Source: Prorocentrum cordatum | Taxonomy: Eukaryota > Sar > Dinophyceae > Prorocentrales > Prorocentraceae | NCBI GenBank assembly: GCA_963575745.1 | Contig: CAUYUJ010015960.1 | Coordinates: 133,073-197,072 of the forward strand | Length of the DNA stretch: 64,000 nt | Direction: 5' to 3' | Shown: positions 1 to 10,749 of the stretch, piece by piece | How the letters are laid out: every line of letters begins with the position of its first letter | How positions within the stretch are numbered: position 1 is the stretch's first letter | Program-made: the position numbers and the translations under genes | Notes under the pieces: generated by a model | Database searches by the model: none | What the model was told of the DNA's origin: nothing | What the model saw: only the letters and a program-made list of their open reading frames with translations

Positions 1-42
1 ACAACCTTTAGGGATTCCAGTCTTTTCATCACATCTTCCAGA

Positions 43-512
43 CGGGTCTCTCGCGCCGCATGTCGGACTCATCCGAGCGCCTTGCCGTGCGTGCCGGAAG
101 GCACGGTCCGTGTCAAACAATATCACGCGGGCCATTCGCGCGGGTCGGCCGCGCGCGCGTATCGATTTCTTTCCCAAACTTTCATCACCGACGCCAGGAC
201 ATCGTCATCGTTATCGGCGAGCGTGATCAACATCGGCGCCGTGATTGGCCTTGCCGTCGTCATCGCCACCATCATCATCATCATCATCATCATCAGTATC
301 GCTACTCTCATCATCGTGTCTACCGTTGCCGGCGTCGCCATGATGCCGCGCCCGCCCAATTCCCCGACTCGCATTGGAGTGCCCGCTGGGAGTACCCAGC
401 GGTCAGCGCCGCCGCGGCCGCGTCGGTCGCGCCGCACTAGCTGGAAGCTGCGCGCGCGAGCGTGGGATGGGATTCGCAAACCAAGTTGCGGGTGGGTGGG
501 TGGGATATTTGC
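43..512 (+). repeat. Diverged duplication, copy 1
   Basis: This block and 1268-1782 are diverged copies of one sequence. Both contain the path TCGCGCCGCA, then TCCGTGTCA, then GTCGGCCGCGCGCG, then CCATGATGCCGCGCCCGCCC, then GTCGGTCGCGCCGCACTAG and finally GCAAACCAAG followed by G-rich DNA. A one-base length difference just after the conserved MMPRPPNSPTRI-coding stretch shifts the frame between copies, so the shared open frames are probably not under coding constraint. Copy 1 carries an (ATC)n run near 263-296. Function unknown. Confidence 0.7.
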
Positions 513-1267
513 GCGAAAGGTGGAGTTGGCAACGTCAAGTTCGGCAGGGTGGGTTTGCTTCTCTTCGTAGGAGTTCCCTTAAACTTGGTTTTCCGCCCCC
601 TTTTCCGTATCGTGTTGTTTCGTATGCTTTTGCTTCATCGCCCTTCCGAAATATGAGTGCACATCATCCCACTAGGCCGGTAACGACACCCCCTTTCATC
701 CTCGGTCCGCGTTCGTTTATCACATATCAGCAGTGTCCACAACTCCCGTGCAACAGACGAAACAAAGTGCATGCGCGCGCGCCGTCGCGCAGGTTCCGTG
801 CGGATGTCAAAATCGAGTGCTTACGAAACATCTAAAACCACATGGCTTTTGCAACAAGAGTGTTCGAAACAAGCCTGTGCTCGCGCCCTTGTCAAGTGTC
901 AAAAAAACAAGCAATTCTCCAACATGTTCATGATATGCTACGAAACGGGCCTCAAGCGCGCGCGTGTCGAAATCGTTCGAACTCCTTTTGCGCGCGTGCT
1001 GTCACAAGAATCCCTTGCAACAGTTGCAACACATAGGACGGAGTGCACGCGCGCGTGTCGTCGCACGCATGCTGGCTTTTTTTGGCATAAGTAACGTCTT
1101 TCTAAGTTCTGAACAAAACGACTGCCCCGAAACCAGTCAAACATGTTTTCGCAACATCAGTTTTCAAAGCAGCTTGCGCTCGCGCTCGTGCGAGTTCTCA
1201 AGACAGACATTGTAGTTGTTGTTGTTTCGTTTTTGTATGTGTTTGGCATGTCCATGGCATTGTGCCA
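513..1267. other. Spacer with no recognised gene
   Basis: Between the two diverged duplicates. Loose repetition of CGCGCGTGTCG...AAATCG...TTGCAACA phrases occurs at about 770-1060. No domain or RNA gene recognised. Confidence 0.4.
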
Positions 1268-1782
1268 CACGGGCCTGTCGCGCCGCACGCCGAAATCATC
1301 GAAATCCCTTGCGCACGTGGTGGTGGGGGGACGATCCGTGTCACATAATGACATACCGGCCACTTTCCCGCGTCGGCCGCGCGCGCATGTCGAATTCTGT
1401 CCAACACTTGCATCGCCGACGCGAAGACTCCGTCATCATCGCTGGCGTGATCGGCATCGGCGCCGTCACTGGCCGTGCCGTCGTCGTTGTCAACGTCGTC
1501 ACCGACATCGTGACTATCATAATTGTGTCTACCGTTGTCGACGTTGCCATGATGCCGCGCCCGCCCAACTCGCCGACTCGCATTGAAGTGCCCGTTGATA
1601 TGTGCCCAACGGTCATCGCCACCGCGACCGCGTCGGTCGCGCCGCACTAGGTGGCCGCTGCGCGCGCGTGCATGCGCTGGCTGGCGCGACCGCAGAAATG
1701 CGACAGCCAACGCCGAGCACTCAACGCAATCGCCTCCGCATGGGTTTTGCAAACCAAGCGGCGGGTGGGCGGGCAGGATGAG
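1268..1782 (+). repeat. Diverged duplication, copy 2
   Basis: Second copy of the block at 43-512, in direct orientation about 1.2 kb downstream. The ATC microsatellite of copy 1 is replaced by a mixed GTC/ATC stretch, and about 60 extra bases lie between the CGCACTAG and GCAAACCAAG landmarks. No reading frame is preserved along the whole pair, so I treat it as a repeat, not paralogous genes. Confidence 0.7.
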
Positions 1783-1974
1783 CAGTGGGGTTGACAAGCT
1801 CAAATTGAACATTGGTGACTTTTCTTTTCTACAAAGGGTAGAGGATCCACCACCCTCCTGAGGCCGGACTTAACCGTACACCTTTTCGTATCTTAGCGGC
1901 GGAATGATTTTGCCTCGTCGTCCATGCTAGATATGATACCGGGATAAGCCCCAACCGTAATATGTTTAAGGTTA

Positions 1975-2215
1975 TGAAGATATGGGGATATAGGGCGACA
2001 CGGCTATAGGGCTATAGGGCTGTGGAATTGTAGGGTTGTAAGGCTAAAAGGCTATCGGGCTACAGGGCTATACGGCTATCGGACTATGGGGCTATAGGGC
2101 TATAGGGTTTTAGGTCTGTAGGGCTATGAGGCACCAGGGCGCTCAGGCACTTAGGCAACTGGGCACCCGGGCACCTCGGCGGCGAACCGCACCCGGGCAC
2201 CGGCGGCGAACCTTA
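1975..2215 (+). repeat. Minisatellite, 8-9 bp unit GGCTATAGG
   Basis: Degenerate tandem copies of GGGCTATA(G)/GGCTATCGG/GGGCTACAG run from about 1980 to 2130 and decay into GGGCACC and CGGCGGCGAACC repeats by 2215. No coding content. Confidence 0.8.
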
Positions 2216-2329
2216 CCTAACCTTATGAATCCGCTAGGACCCCTACAGAGGAAGGCTGTGATTGGGGAGTGAATTCGCACCATCCCAGGGGGGCCAGTAT
2301 CGACCACTCCCCGCCATCTTCTGCAAAAA

Positions 2330-2463
2330 AGAGAAGCTTTCGCGCCTTTGAGCAGTTTTTTGCGTCTTCGGGGAAGCCTTAGGAAGCTTCCCCGAAGGCC
2401 AGGGGATTTCCGAACCTTCTGAGAGGGCCTTGTCCTTCTTACTTCCCCCCTCGCTCGCCGCCG
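2330..2463 (+). repeat. Truncated hairpin MITE (relative of 62962-63159)
   Basis: Shares an alignable right half with the element near 63 kb: GAAGC, CGCGCCTT, a T-run followed by TCTTCGG (TCTCCGG in the relative), TTCCGA(A/G)CCTTCTGAGA, GGCC, TCCTTCT and the terminal CCCTCGCTCGCCGCC. The left terminal repeat present in the 63-kb copy is missing, so it is 5' truncated. Confidence 0.65.
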
Positions 2464-3777
2464 ACACATACTCACCATTCCAGTCATGCCAGTTCTTCCA
2501 GCATTGTGATTCGGGGCCTGACTCTTCCAGCCCTCCCGAGCCTCAAATGTCTGCGGGGGCGTCCGGAGCACTGCCACATGCCAGACCACCCAGGCCGTGA
2601 GCGTGTGGCTGGCCCAAGGGGGCCCCACCTTTCCAGCAGGTGGGAACTATGGCGAAAAGGAATGCGGTAGGTTCGCGTCGTGTCGACCGGTGGCGACTCC
2701 CGTCGCCGGGGTTCAACGTTGAGCGCCGCCAGCGACACAGAATCGGTCGATGTTGGAAGATTTGATGCTTCGGAAACGGTCGATCGTTAAAGGCTGAACG
2801 ATCCCCGCGGTGTCAGAATCCAACACCTGTGTCGTCACGATACGATCCTGCTGCACACATATTGACGAATGAGGTGGGTGTATTTGGGGACGGTAGGGTA
2901 TATGGCAACAGCGGCAGTGATGTACATTCGGTCCTAAGGTTTACTCTGGCCCTCGCCCTCCCTGCCCTCTGCCCCTCCTGGAATGGGGGGGGTAGGGAAC
3001 GAGGCGCACCCTGGCGAGAATCTGGTGCCAGGGCTCGGGGCTTGCTATCAGCTGCTCACGGGGGGGCCGTGGCCTTCGAGGCCCATGCTCCGTTGCTTGC
3101 AAGTCGGCGCTCGTGGCGACCTCCCGAGCTCGTGGCGAGCGCCGGCGCGCCGGCCGCGCTCCCCTGCCGGAGGTCGTGAAGGACGTGCAGGAGACCCCGT
3201 TCTCCGAGCTCCACCGGCTGCCGCCCCCGCACGAGGCCCCTCCCAGAGTGCACAGGGGAGGGGGTGTACTCCGGATCCCATAATAAAGTAGCGGGGGTCA
3301 CATTTGGCGGGGGGGTCTGATTTGAGCTGTCTGGAAGGGTTCGGGGGGGGTCTGGGCAAAGTGCCGCCCTTTCATGGATGGTCTGGGGGGGTCTAAAACT
3401 TCTGGTCTGGGAGGGTTGTGACCCCCTCCCTTTCACTACGAAATCTGGTGTACCCACGGCGGGGTCAGGGAGCGAACCCAGCTTGAGGCTGGTGGTTCCA
3501 TTCTCTTCAGATCCGCCATTTGGCCCGGCCCCCTATTCACGCGCCCCCGATGTCTCCATGCGCATTTCTTTCGCATTGCCTTTGTCCGTTTCCGCCTCTG
3601 ACCCCGTCTCATTATCACCAGTGGCAAGCATGTGCACGACTGGCGCCAACATCCAAGTGCCCAGCGAGAAAGCACGTAACATCCACAACAGCGCGCAGTT
3701 CGCGCGCCATCCGCCGCAAGTGTCGAGCACGGATATCCCAGCGGGCTCTGCGCGCCCTCATTGTCCCAGGCCGCGAC
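2464..3777. other. Intergenic DNA, nothing recognised
   Basis: Mixed-composition DNA with G-rich runs at 2976-3010 and 3290-3420, where a short GGGGGGTCTG phrase recurs. No gene, RNA or element recognised. Confidence 0.4.
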
Positions 3778-4542
3778 TTAGAATTTGATGCCGTCGCGCA
3801 GAGGGACGCACGCCTCGGACTGCTTGGGCAGGCGCGTAGAGACACGGATCTCAACGTCAAAGCCGAGACGGTCCCTGACCGCGCGCAACATTTCCAAGGC
3901 GGAGGCCCAGTAACCATCATGGCTGAATTTCCCGATCGGGGTGTTCACGCACATTCTCGGAGCTTCGCAGAGGAGGGCCTTCCTCCGACGAGCCCCCACC
4001 ACCAGGCGCGATCTCGGAGCGGTCGCGGCAGTGAGTCGAGGCCCCGACTGATTCGCCAACGCCTGGCTCCAGACAGCTAAGGGTAAGTCCGAATGTTCTG
4101 CATGGCAACGCGGCCCCCTGTGCAACTACCTCTGCGGCGGTGACCACGCACAGCAGAGGAGAATGCAGATGGGGAATCTCGGCCGATCCGCCCCCACCTG
4201 CGTCGCTGGTGCAGCCAAGAGGAGGATGCCCAGGAACTCGCCGTCTGGAGATGTCCGAGCTGGGCCGGCGAACCAACGGCTCTGGCCAATCTGATCCCTG
4301 AGGAACAGTGGAGAGACGTCCCGCCGCGCGCGCGGCACTGCGGGCCCCCTGAAGAGGACGCCGAGCCCCTCGACTGGCAGGCCGACCTCGCCCGAGACGA
4401 ACTCCCGCAGCCCATCCCCAGGCCGCTGCCAGCAGGCCGCGAGGAGGACCGCATCGAGGAGTGCACCACCCCCACCACGGGAGCCAGGCGTGCGCCCCCC
4501 GAGATCCTTCAGCTCGGCGATCTGGCCCCTGAGCGTCTCCAT
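3778..4542 (-). pseudogene. Possible protein-coding relic, unrecognised
   Basis: On the minus strand one frame is open from 4542 to 3778 except for a single stop at 4126-4128. The two halves read like ordinary protein, not low-complexity translation: the start region contains TLRGQIAELKDL, the middle contains FLRDQIGQSRWFAGPAR, and the last 60 codons include PIGKFSHDGYWASALEML and LGFDVEIRVSTRLPKQSEAC before a stop at 3778-3780. No domain recognised. The ATG lies inside the left arm of the foldback at 4494-4687, and the right arm encodes the same TLRGQIAELKDL in the opposite direction, so the 5' end has been duplicated and inverted. It may be a gene fragment carried by a mobile element or an exon-like remnant. 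Coding status rests only on appearance. Confidence 0.3.
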
Positions 4543-4687
4543 GGCGACTGGGGAGGCGAGGATTACTGAACTGATGGATTTCGGTATGCCAGGACGTCGA
4601 AACTCATCGGTTCAGTCATCCTCGCCTCCCCAGTCGCCACGGAGACGCTCAGGGGCCAGATCGCTGAGCTGAAGGATCTCAGGGGGC
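4494..4687. repeat. Foldback element with 80-bp near-perfect inverted arms
   Basis: Arms 4494-4573 and 4608-4687 are inverted copies with only a few mismatches, separated by a 34-bp spacer. Each arm, read outward, encodes TLRGQIAELKDL. Such a palindrome would form a long hairpin. It may be a foldback/MITE or an inverted duplication of a coding segment. Confidence 0.9.
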
Positions 4688-5700
4688 GTAAGGTGGGCTT
4701 CCGCAGCCGCCGTCGGGGCGCGCCCGCGCCAGCCCCCCTCGCCCGCTCGCTGGCGGCAGGGCCCGGCGCGCCTCGCGCGACCAGAGCGCCGGCCGAACCC
4801 CACCCTGCCCGGGGGGCTCGCGGCCCGGCGCAGTCAGAGCACCGCGCGCCGAGGCCCCGCCGCGCCCTCGCCCCGCCGCCGCGCCGGCGCGGCCAAGGCC
4901 ACGCCTTCGCCGGCGATGCAGCCGCATCCGCTCGGGCTCGGAGCCCGCCTCGAGGGCACTCCCCCGCACAGCGGGTGCTCGCAGGCCGACTCCTGGCAGA
5001 GAACCCCTCGGGAGACCCAACCCAAAAACCCGACAGTGTTTACTCGCCCTCCACCTCCGAGGGCAAGGGGCCAACGAACGCTGTGGCTCACCGACCGCCG
5101 AGGTCCTTCCACCGTCGCGCTGGCGAGCTGGCAACAGCGGGGGCCCGCGCACATCCCATGCCGCCGAGCACTTCCGCTGCTCGACAGACGAGCTGGATGC
5201 TTCAGGCCGGGCCGGAACTCCACCGGGTGAAACCCCGCCCTTTCACGACAGGCGGCGGCGGGGATGAGCCTCTAGGCCCGCCCAGAGGCCCGCCCCAGCC
5301 CCAGGACCCCCCAGAGCCAGTGCACTGCGACGGGCCTGACGATCCATGGGGCATCCACCCCGACAGCTCCGACGGCGAAGAGGAGGGCCCACTCGGCTTC
5401 TGGGGGGCTCTCGACAGCGACGGGGGCGACGCTCCTCGCCCGCCAGATTGCCGCGACAGCGACGGTCGCGACGCTGACGACGATAGTCCACCTTCGCGTC
5501 CAAGCAGGCACATGATGTCATGAGATCGGTGGCCCAGGATGCGCGAAGGTCCGCCAGGACCCCACGTCAGGCACTTCACTGCGATCTACGTGGGTCGGCA
5601 CAGAGGCGCGCCACACGGGCGGCGGCGCGGCCCCTGCCGGCCCGCCCGACACAGACAGCCAGACACCAGGGCACATCGTCGCCAGCAGCGCCACCTGCCT
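4688..5700 (+). other. GC-rich DNA with an ATG-less open frame
   Basis: A plus-strand frame enters from the right foldback arm and stays open to 5523, ending in an acidic section with PDDPWGIHPDSSDGEEEG. The first 100 codons are Arg/Ala/Pro-rich as expected for random GC-rich DNA. There is no convincing start codon or domain, so I do not call a gene. Confidence 0.25.
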
Positions 5701-5908
5701 GGAGGAGGAGGAGGAGGAGGAGGAAGAGGAGGAGGAGGAGGAGAGGGAAGAGGAGGACGAGGACGAGGACGAGGACGAGGAGGAGGAGGAGGAGGACGAG
5801 GAGGAGGAGGAGGACGAGGAGGAGGAGGAGGACGAGGACGAGGACGAGGAGGAGGAGGAGGAGGAGGTTGAGGAGGAGGAGGGCGAGGAGGAGGAGGAGG
5901 CAGGGAGG
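5701..5908 (+). repeat. (GGA)n/(GAC) microsatellite
   Basis: About 200 bp of GGAGGA interrupted by CGAGGA units. It generates poly-Arg, poly-Gly and poly-Ser/Leu open frames on both strands that are not genes. Confidence 0.95.
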
Positions 5909-6062
5909 GGCTGCGAACTGCGCCCCAAGGGGCCAGCTCCGCGGCTCCAGCCCGCTGGGCTGGCCAGTGCTGCCGCGCACCCAGACCCCCAGCGCAGCGC
6001 TCCCTGCCGCCAGGCAGGTCCCCCGCCCCACCAGGGCACGGAGACCAGGGGCTCTGGTATGG

Positions 6063-6215
6063 AGTCGGGCCTGTCCCTCTACAGGGGGAATGTTAAAAGA
6101 TAGTCAACAAATAGTCTGGAGACGATGATTCGACTGTTTTTGAGCATTTGCGGAGTATTTTTTGCGTATTCTTGATTTTTCGCCCAAAGTCCCCCTGTAG
6201 GGGGACAGGCTCGAC
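6063..6215 (+). mobile_element. 150-bp MITE family, copy 1
   Basis: Begins TCGGGCCTGTCC then CTACAGG and ends GGGGGACAGGCTCGA, an imperfect terminal inverted repeat of about 20 bp. The AT-rich core carries ATAGTC, CGACTGTTTTTGAG and AGTATTTTTTG motifs shared with the copies at 6404, 23138 and 56630. No ORF; size and ends suggest a non-autonomous DNA element or introner-like element. Confidence 0.8.
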
Positions 6216-6403
6216 CTAATTCTAGTACCATCCACCAGGGTATAGGCGCCCGAGTGGCACGCGTGCGGCGCCCCGATCGGAGACGCACCGCTCGGAGTCG
6301 CGCCCGTAGGATTTGGTTGCAGTGGGATTCCGAAGCCGAGCTAACCGCAAGTACTGCGTCGCGGCAGCAGCGTGCCTCCAGACTCGCTCACGCCGCGTTG
6401 TAT

Positions 6404-6555
6404 TAAGCCGGGCCTGTCCTTCTACAGGATGAGTGTTCAAAAACAAATAGTCTGGGGACGACTGTTTGCGTATGTTTGAGCATTTGTTTGAGCATGTTTT
6501 GACTATGTTTTACTTTGTTGTTCAACATCCTCCTGTAGGGGGACACGCCCGACTT
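6404..6555 (+). mobile_element. 150-bp MITE family, copy 2
   Basis: Starts AAGCCGGGCCTGTCC with CTACAGG and ends CCTGTAGGGGGACACG followed by CCCGACTTA. Lies 190 bp from copy 1 in the same orientation. The core retains AAATAGTCTGGGGACGA and GTTTGAGCATTTG. No coding content. Confidence 0.8.
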
Positions 6556-6929
6556 ACGCGTAGTATCCGGAAGCATCTCAGACCCCTTTTGAAGGTTCCA
6601 CGGGGCACAGGCCGCTTGGAGCGACTTCCAACGGGCCTTCCACAAGCCTGGTTTCCATGGGGCCACTCCCCAGGAAGGCGTCAGGCGAGACTCGCTGCTG
6701 CCCGCTAGCGCGCCAGTGCTAGCCTCCTCTACTCTTTCCTCCGTGCGCTACGAGAGCTCTGACGACATGTCCCGTTGACCTCGCATTGGGTCGCCGAAGG
6801 GGGTGCCTCTCTGAGGGCCCCGTGGCGCGCAGGCCACAGCGCTCTTATGTAGCCGGTGCCTCTCGGCTTCCTGGGGTGCAGGAGGGGCGAGCCTCGCACA
6901 TATCACCCCATCCCGCTTTTGCTTTACAG

Positions 6930-7060
6930 TCCTTGGCATCGCTCGGACGTGTGCCTTTTTCCTTTGGCGAGGGCCATCGAGGAGCATCCTCGATCATCCG
7001 GCGAAAGAACCACGCACGGAACCGAAAAAAGCACAGGGAATGGACGTCCGAGCGGTGGCG
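6930..7060 (+). repeat. Dispersed inverted-terminal-repeat element, copy 1
   Basis: Left end CCTTGGCATCGCTCGGACGT, right end GGACGTCCGAGCGGTGG: the ends are inverted copies around CGCTCGGACGT. The interior carries GGAGCATCCTCGATCATCC. A second copy with matching ends and interior is at 11623-11836. Confidence 0.65.
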
Positions 7061-7741
7061 AGAGTCGGGGTCCCTTTCCGACCGCGCCAGGGGGGACTCT
7101 GCCGCCCCCTGCCGCCCACATGCGGCACCTCCCGCCAGCGAGGTGCGGGCCGTGGGTGCTGGCAGCTCCCGCCCGCGGACGGGCGCCCGCCCGCCCTCCT
7201 CGGGTTCGCTCTCTGCCTCCTTCTCCCTCCCTGCGAACCCTCCCCTCCTTGCCTCGCTCCCTCCTCTTCCCTGCCCCCCCTCCCCCACCCTCTTCCTATG
7301 CGCTTGCTTGATCTCCCATCAGGTCCTTGACTTTCCTCATCCTGACCCTCCCACCTCTCCCTCGCTCCCGCCCTGCCTTTTTTCCGGCTTGCCCTCCTCG
7401 TCCTTTCTCATGCTTCCCCTCGGCCTTGTCCTCTGCAGGCACCGCGGTGTTTCAGCCTGACCAGGCGTTGCGTGCCCACGGATAAGTTAGTTCTGGGGAG
7501 GGCACGTTCGCTAACACAAATACCCAATGTGTTTCCAGTCGCTTTTGCAAATCTCTCACGCTGGATAAGCGAGATCATCTTGCCAGCGGCGGGAAGGGCA
7601 GAGCAGAACGTGCGCGCGTGCAGAGGTCGCGGGCCTGGAGTTGGAGAAGAGATTTGTGTGCATTCAGCACCAGGCGCCCGCGGTTTGTGGCAGGGGGGGG
7701 GGCAGGTGGCAACCATCTCTGCCCCACGCCGTGCAAGCATG
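7061..7741. other. Pyrimidine-rich DNA, nothing recognised
   Basis: C/T-rich on the plus strand at 7190-7430. No gene, RNA or element recognised. Confidence 0.4.
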
Positions 7742-7744
7742 AGT

Positions 7745-7771
7745 GGAGGAGGAGGAGGAGGAGGAGGAGGG
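7745..7771 (+). repeat. Short (GGA)n run
   Basis: Nine GGA units. Flanking DNA to 9400 holds no recognised gene. Confidence 0.9.
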
Positions 7772-7774
7772 CGA

Positions 7775-9420
7775 CGAATAGTGGAGGATACAGACGACCC
7801 CTATGCTCTTCGGAATGGCAGCAACTGTGCAGCAGTGCCTGCTGAGCAGTGGCCTGGCGCCGACCGTGGGGTGGTCACTGCCGCCCTGGCGGGGCTGGAC
7901 GGTCGCAGCAGGCGCCCCGCGCTTGCTCGAGCGGCGGCTGCCAGGGTCCCGCGCCGCGGCGGGGGCCCGCGCGGCCACGGGGCCCGGGCAGCGTCCGCCT
8001 GGAGCAGAGCGGTCGGGGACGGCGCCTGACGTCTGGTCGCAGTCGCCGCGGCGCCCGCGTCGCGTGGGCTCTCCCGGGCGCGCGGTGCTCTCCAGCGTCT
8101 GTCGGGCGGCCTCGCAGCGGGCGCCCGCGGCGTCGACGTCGCGCCCGCTGTCCAGGAGTTGAGCCTGGCCACGTCGAGCGTTCCCCGCTTGTGCTTGGCC
8201 CGGCTCTCCAGGGTGAGCAGTTCGGCTACCAGCCTGGCCGTTGGGGTGCTTCGCCGCCCGGGCACGCGCCTGGGTCTCGAGAGCCCCAAAACATCGTGGG
8301 TGGTCTAATGCGGGCCCCTTTGACCGAAGGCCGGTTCGCCCTCTTTGGGAGTCGTCCATTCGGCGACCCTCGTCGCCGCGGAGCCTCACTCAGAGAGTGG
8401 CGCTTGCCGTGGACCGTTGGGCGCCCAGGAGCGTTGTGATGACGGCTGCCACGGGGCCTCGGAAGATGTTCCAGCGCTGAGCGCCCGCGCGCAGCAGCTT
8501 TGGAGCCACTGCCGTCCAAGCGAGAAGAAGGCGCCAGTGCAGAGCGGACCCATGCCTTCACAGTCCCGAGTCAAGAGGAGTTGCTTACGGAGGGCGACGC
8601 GGGGTCGCCTTGGCCCAACGTCGCCGCGAGGGCCATATCGAGGCACCGCTCAGGGCTGCTGCCAACGGTTGCCGCGGCCAGCGTGCGATTAGTTTAATGC
8701 GCCTCTGGATGGCACGTTGTAGCGAACGTGCAGCCGCACCAGAAACAATGTGCAGGTCCGTTTGTAGCGGCACTCTCTTGCTGATTGGACCCGCAAGGGT
8801 TGCCCGCGGCGTTGGTTCAACTTGAATATGGAAGCGCGATGTTGTGGTAGCGTTTGAGATGTTGGGCACGGCAGAAGCAAAACACACGACTGTGAAGGCA
8901 TTAAAGATGTTCCAGATCAGAGGCGTCGTTTTGATCCGCAGGGGGATCATTAATCTTGGGCCCAAGCGGATGCGTAGGAGGATGAGGTGGAGGAGGGTGG
9001 AAGGGGTGAAGGTAACGGGCCATGATGCCTCCATGTCATGGTATATCCGTGCCGCGACACTTGAGGCACCATGTTGTCGCCTTGCCGTGCTGCCTCCGTG
9101 TCTGGCAAACTGTTGCGCTACAAGGTTCCACGTCAGTTTATGCCATAGTTCATATGATGATCGTGCTAGGCATACCTTCATGTTTATCAACGCGTTGCAT
9201 ATAGTTTCGCAGGCTGAATTTTGATGAAGTGGTACGCTTAAGCTAATGTGTCAGCTCTGGATGTGTGAAGGTGCGTGCGCACACGGACAGCAGGCAAAGC
9301 GTGCACCACATGTTGGCACGCGTGGACCTGAAAGCGCGGCTCTTGCTCTGTCCGTGTGCCACGCTGTTGGGCGGCATTTGCACGGTGCAGCCCCCGCGAC
9401 GAGACCTCCAGATCTCCTCG
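7775..9420. other. Intergenic DNA, nothing recognised
   Basis: GC-rich to about 8690, then more balanced composition to 9240. Open frames up to about 240 codons on both strands overlap each other and show no domain. No RNA gene recognised. Confidence 0.35.
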
Positions 9421-9565
9421 TCCTCCTCCCCAGGAAGAGGGGGAGGAGGGGGAGGAGGGGGAAGGGCCGGAGGAGGAGGAGGAGGAGGAGGGGGAGGAGG
9501 AGGAGGAGGAGGAGGAGGAGGAGGACGAGGAGAAGGGGGAGGAGGAGGAGGAGGAGGACGAGGTG
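9420..9565 (+). repeat. (GGA)n array
   Basis: Near-continuous GGA/GGGGGA repeats. It faces a (TCC)n array at 9702-9783, so the pair could fold back on each other. Confidence 0.95.
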
Positions 9566-9701
9566 ACGCTGTTGGGCGGTATTTGCACGCCGTGTGGTGC
9601 AGATCTCCAGTCGCGCTGCCTCGCGATGCCGCCGCCGCGCCTCCGGCTGCCGCCCCCCTGGGACAGGCCTCCGCCCTCGGGGCCTCTCTCTCGGGGGCCT
9701 C

Positions 9702-9783
9702 CTTCTCCTCCTCCTCCTCCTCCTCCTCCTCCTCCTCCTCCTCCGTCCTCCTCGTCCTCCTCCTCCTCCTCCTCCTCCTCCTG
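9702..9783 (+). repeat. (TCC)n array
   Basis: About 25 TCC units, the inverted partner of the GGA array 140 bp upstream. Encodes poly-Pro/poly-Ser/poly-Leu frames by composition only. Confidence 0.95.
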
Positions 9784-9845
9784 CGGAGCTGACGGCCCCG
9801 CGGTCGCGCTCGCCGCCGTGGCCGGCATGCGCTTGCCCTGGGCGA

Positions 9846-10041
9846 AGGCCCAGAGATTGACACCAACACCAAGATCGGCGGTGTGCCTCCACCGAGGGAA
9901 GGCGATCCCGATCTCGGTGATGGTGGTAATATTCTGGCCTCCAAGGTGACCGAAATGTTACCACCAGCACCGAAATCTAAGATCATCCTCTCCCTGTGGA
10001 GGCAAACCCCTGTGCTGGTGTTGGTGCCAATTTCCAGGCCT
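9846..10041. repeat. Foldback element with about 85-bp imperfect inverted arms
   Basis: Left arm about 9846-9929 and right arm about 9958-10041 are inverted copies, sharing GACACCAACACCA/TGGTGTTGGTGCC, GCCTCCAC/GTGGAGGC and GGTGGTAA/TTACCACC. The spacer is 28 bp. The arms have clearly diverged, so it is older than the 4494-4687 foldback. No ORF. Confidence 0.85.
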
Positions 10042-10069
10042 CCAACTCCTGGTTCGTCTCCGTCAGGGC

Positions 10070-10545
10070 GCTCTCGGTGGCGCTTCCGGATGCCGCTCCG
10101 GGTGTCCCGCCAGACCGCTCTGGGGCTCTCTTGGGGCGCCTCGGCGCCGCCTTGGAGGTCTCTCGAAGGCCGTCTTCCGTCGTGGGGCCGTCTCAGGGGA
10201 TTTTTCGGGGGCCCGTCCTGGGGTCCTCCTGCGCCGTCTTGGTGCCCGCTTTGGGGCCTCTTAGGCGGCTCTGGGGTTGTCTTGGAGCCCTCTTGGGCCG
10301 TCTGAGGTATTCGGGTGCTCGAAGAGGCGCCATACGCTCAAATTGCTGATACACGGCACGAGAAAAGCAGCCCTTTTTAGATGCATGTTGGTGCATCTTG
10401 GGGTCATCGTGGCCGTCTTGGAGGCCATCTTGGACCGTCCTGGAGACCATCCAGGACCGTCTTGGAAGCCCCATTGGCCTTCCTGGAGGCTCTCTTGGAG
10501 CCGCCTTGTGGGCGGGGTGGGTGGAGCTGGGGTCCAGGCGAGCGC
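10070..10545 (+). repeat. CTTGGGG(C)CTC satellite block 1
   Basis: Degenerate tandem units built on TCTTGGGGCCTC / GCCGTCTTGGAGGC. The same satellite recurs in at least eight other blocks in the window. It yields Gly/Leu/Ser/Trp-rich frames that are not genes. Confidence 0.8.
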
Positions 10546-10745
10546 CCCAACGTTGCCCCCCATAGTGGCCCTCCATCTCTACCCCCATCGTTGCCCCCCA
10601 CCGCTGCCCCCCAGCATTGCCTCCAGTCGTTGCCTCCAGTCGTTCCCCCCACCGTGCCACCCCGTGGTTGCCACCCCATGGTTGCCCCCGCTCGTGGCCC
10701 CCAGTCGTTGCCCACCCACCGCTGCCCCCCATCGTGGCCCCATCC
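10546..10745 (+). repeat. Minisatellite based on CGTTGCCCCCCA
   Basis: About 13-15 bp units (GTTGCCCCCCAC, GTTGCCTCCAGT, GTGGCCCCCAGT) repeated roughly 14 times. Confidence 0.8.
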
Positions 10746-10749
10746 TCCT

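Noticed and set aside
5520-6128. Arg-rich (plus) and Ser/Leu-rich (minus) frames
   Set aside because: Produced by the GGA microsatellite; every frame is open for compositional reasons.
9238-9986. Frames of 196-247 codons on both strands
   Set aside because: GGA/TCC arrays plus the foldback element; poly-Glu, poly-Pro and poly-Ser content only.
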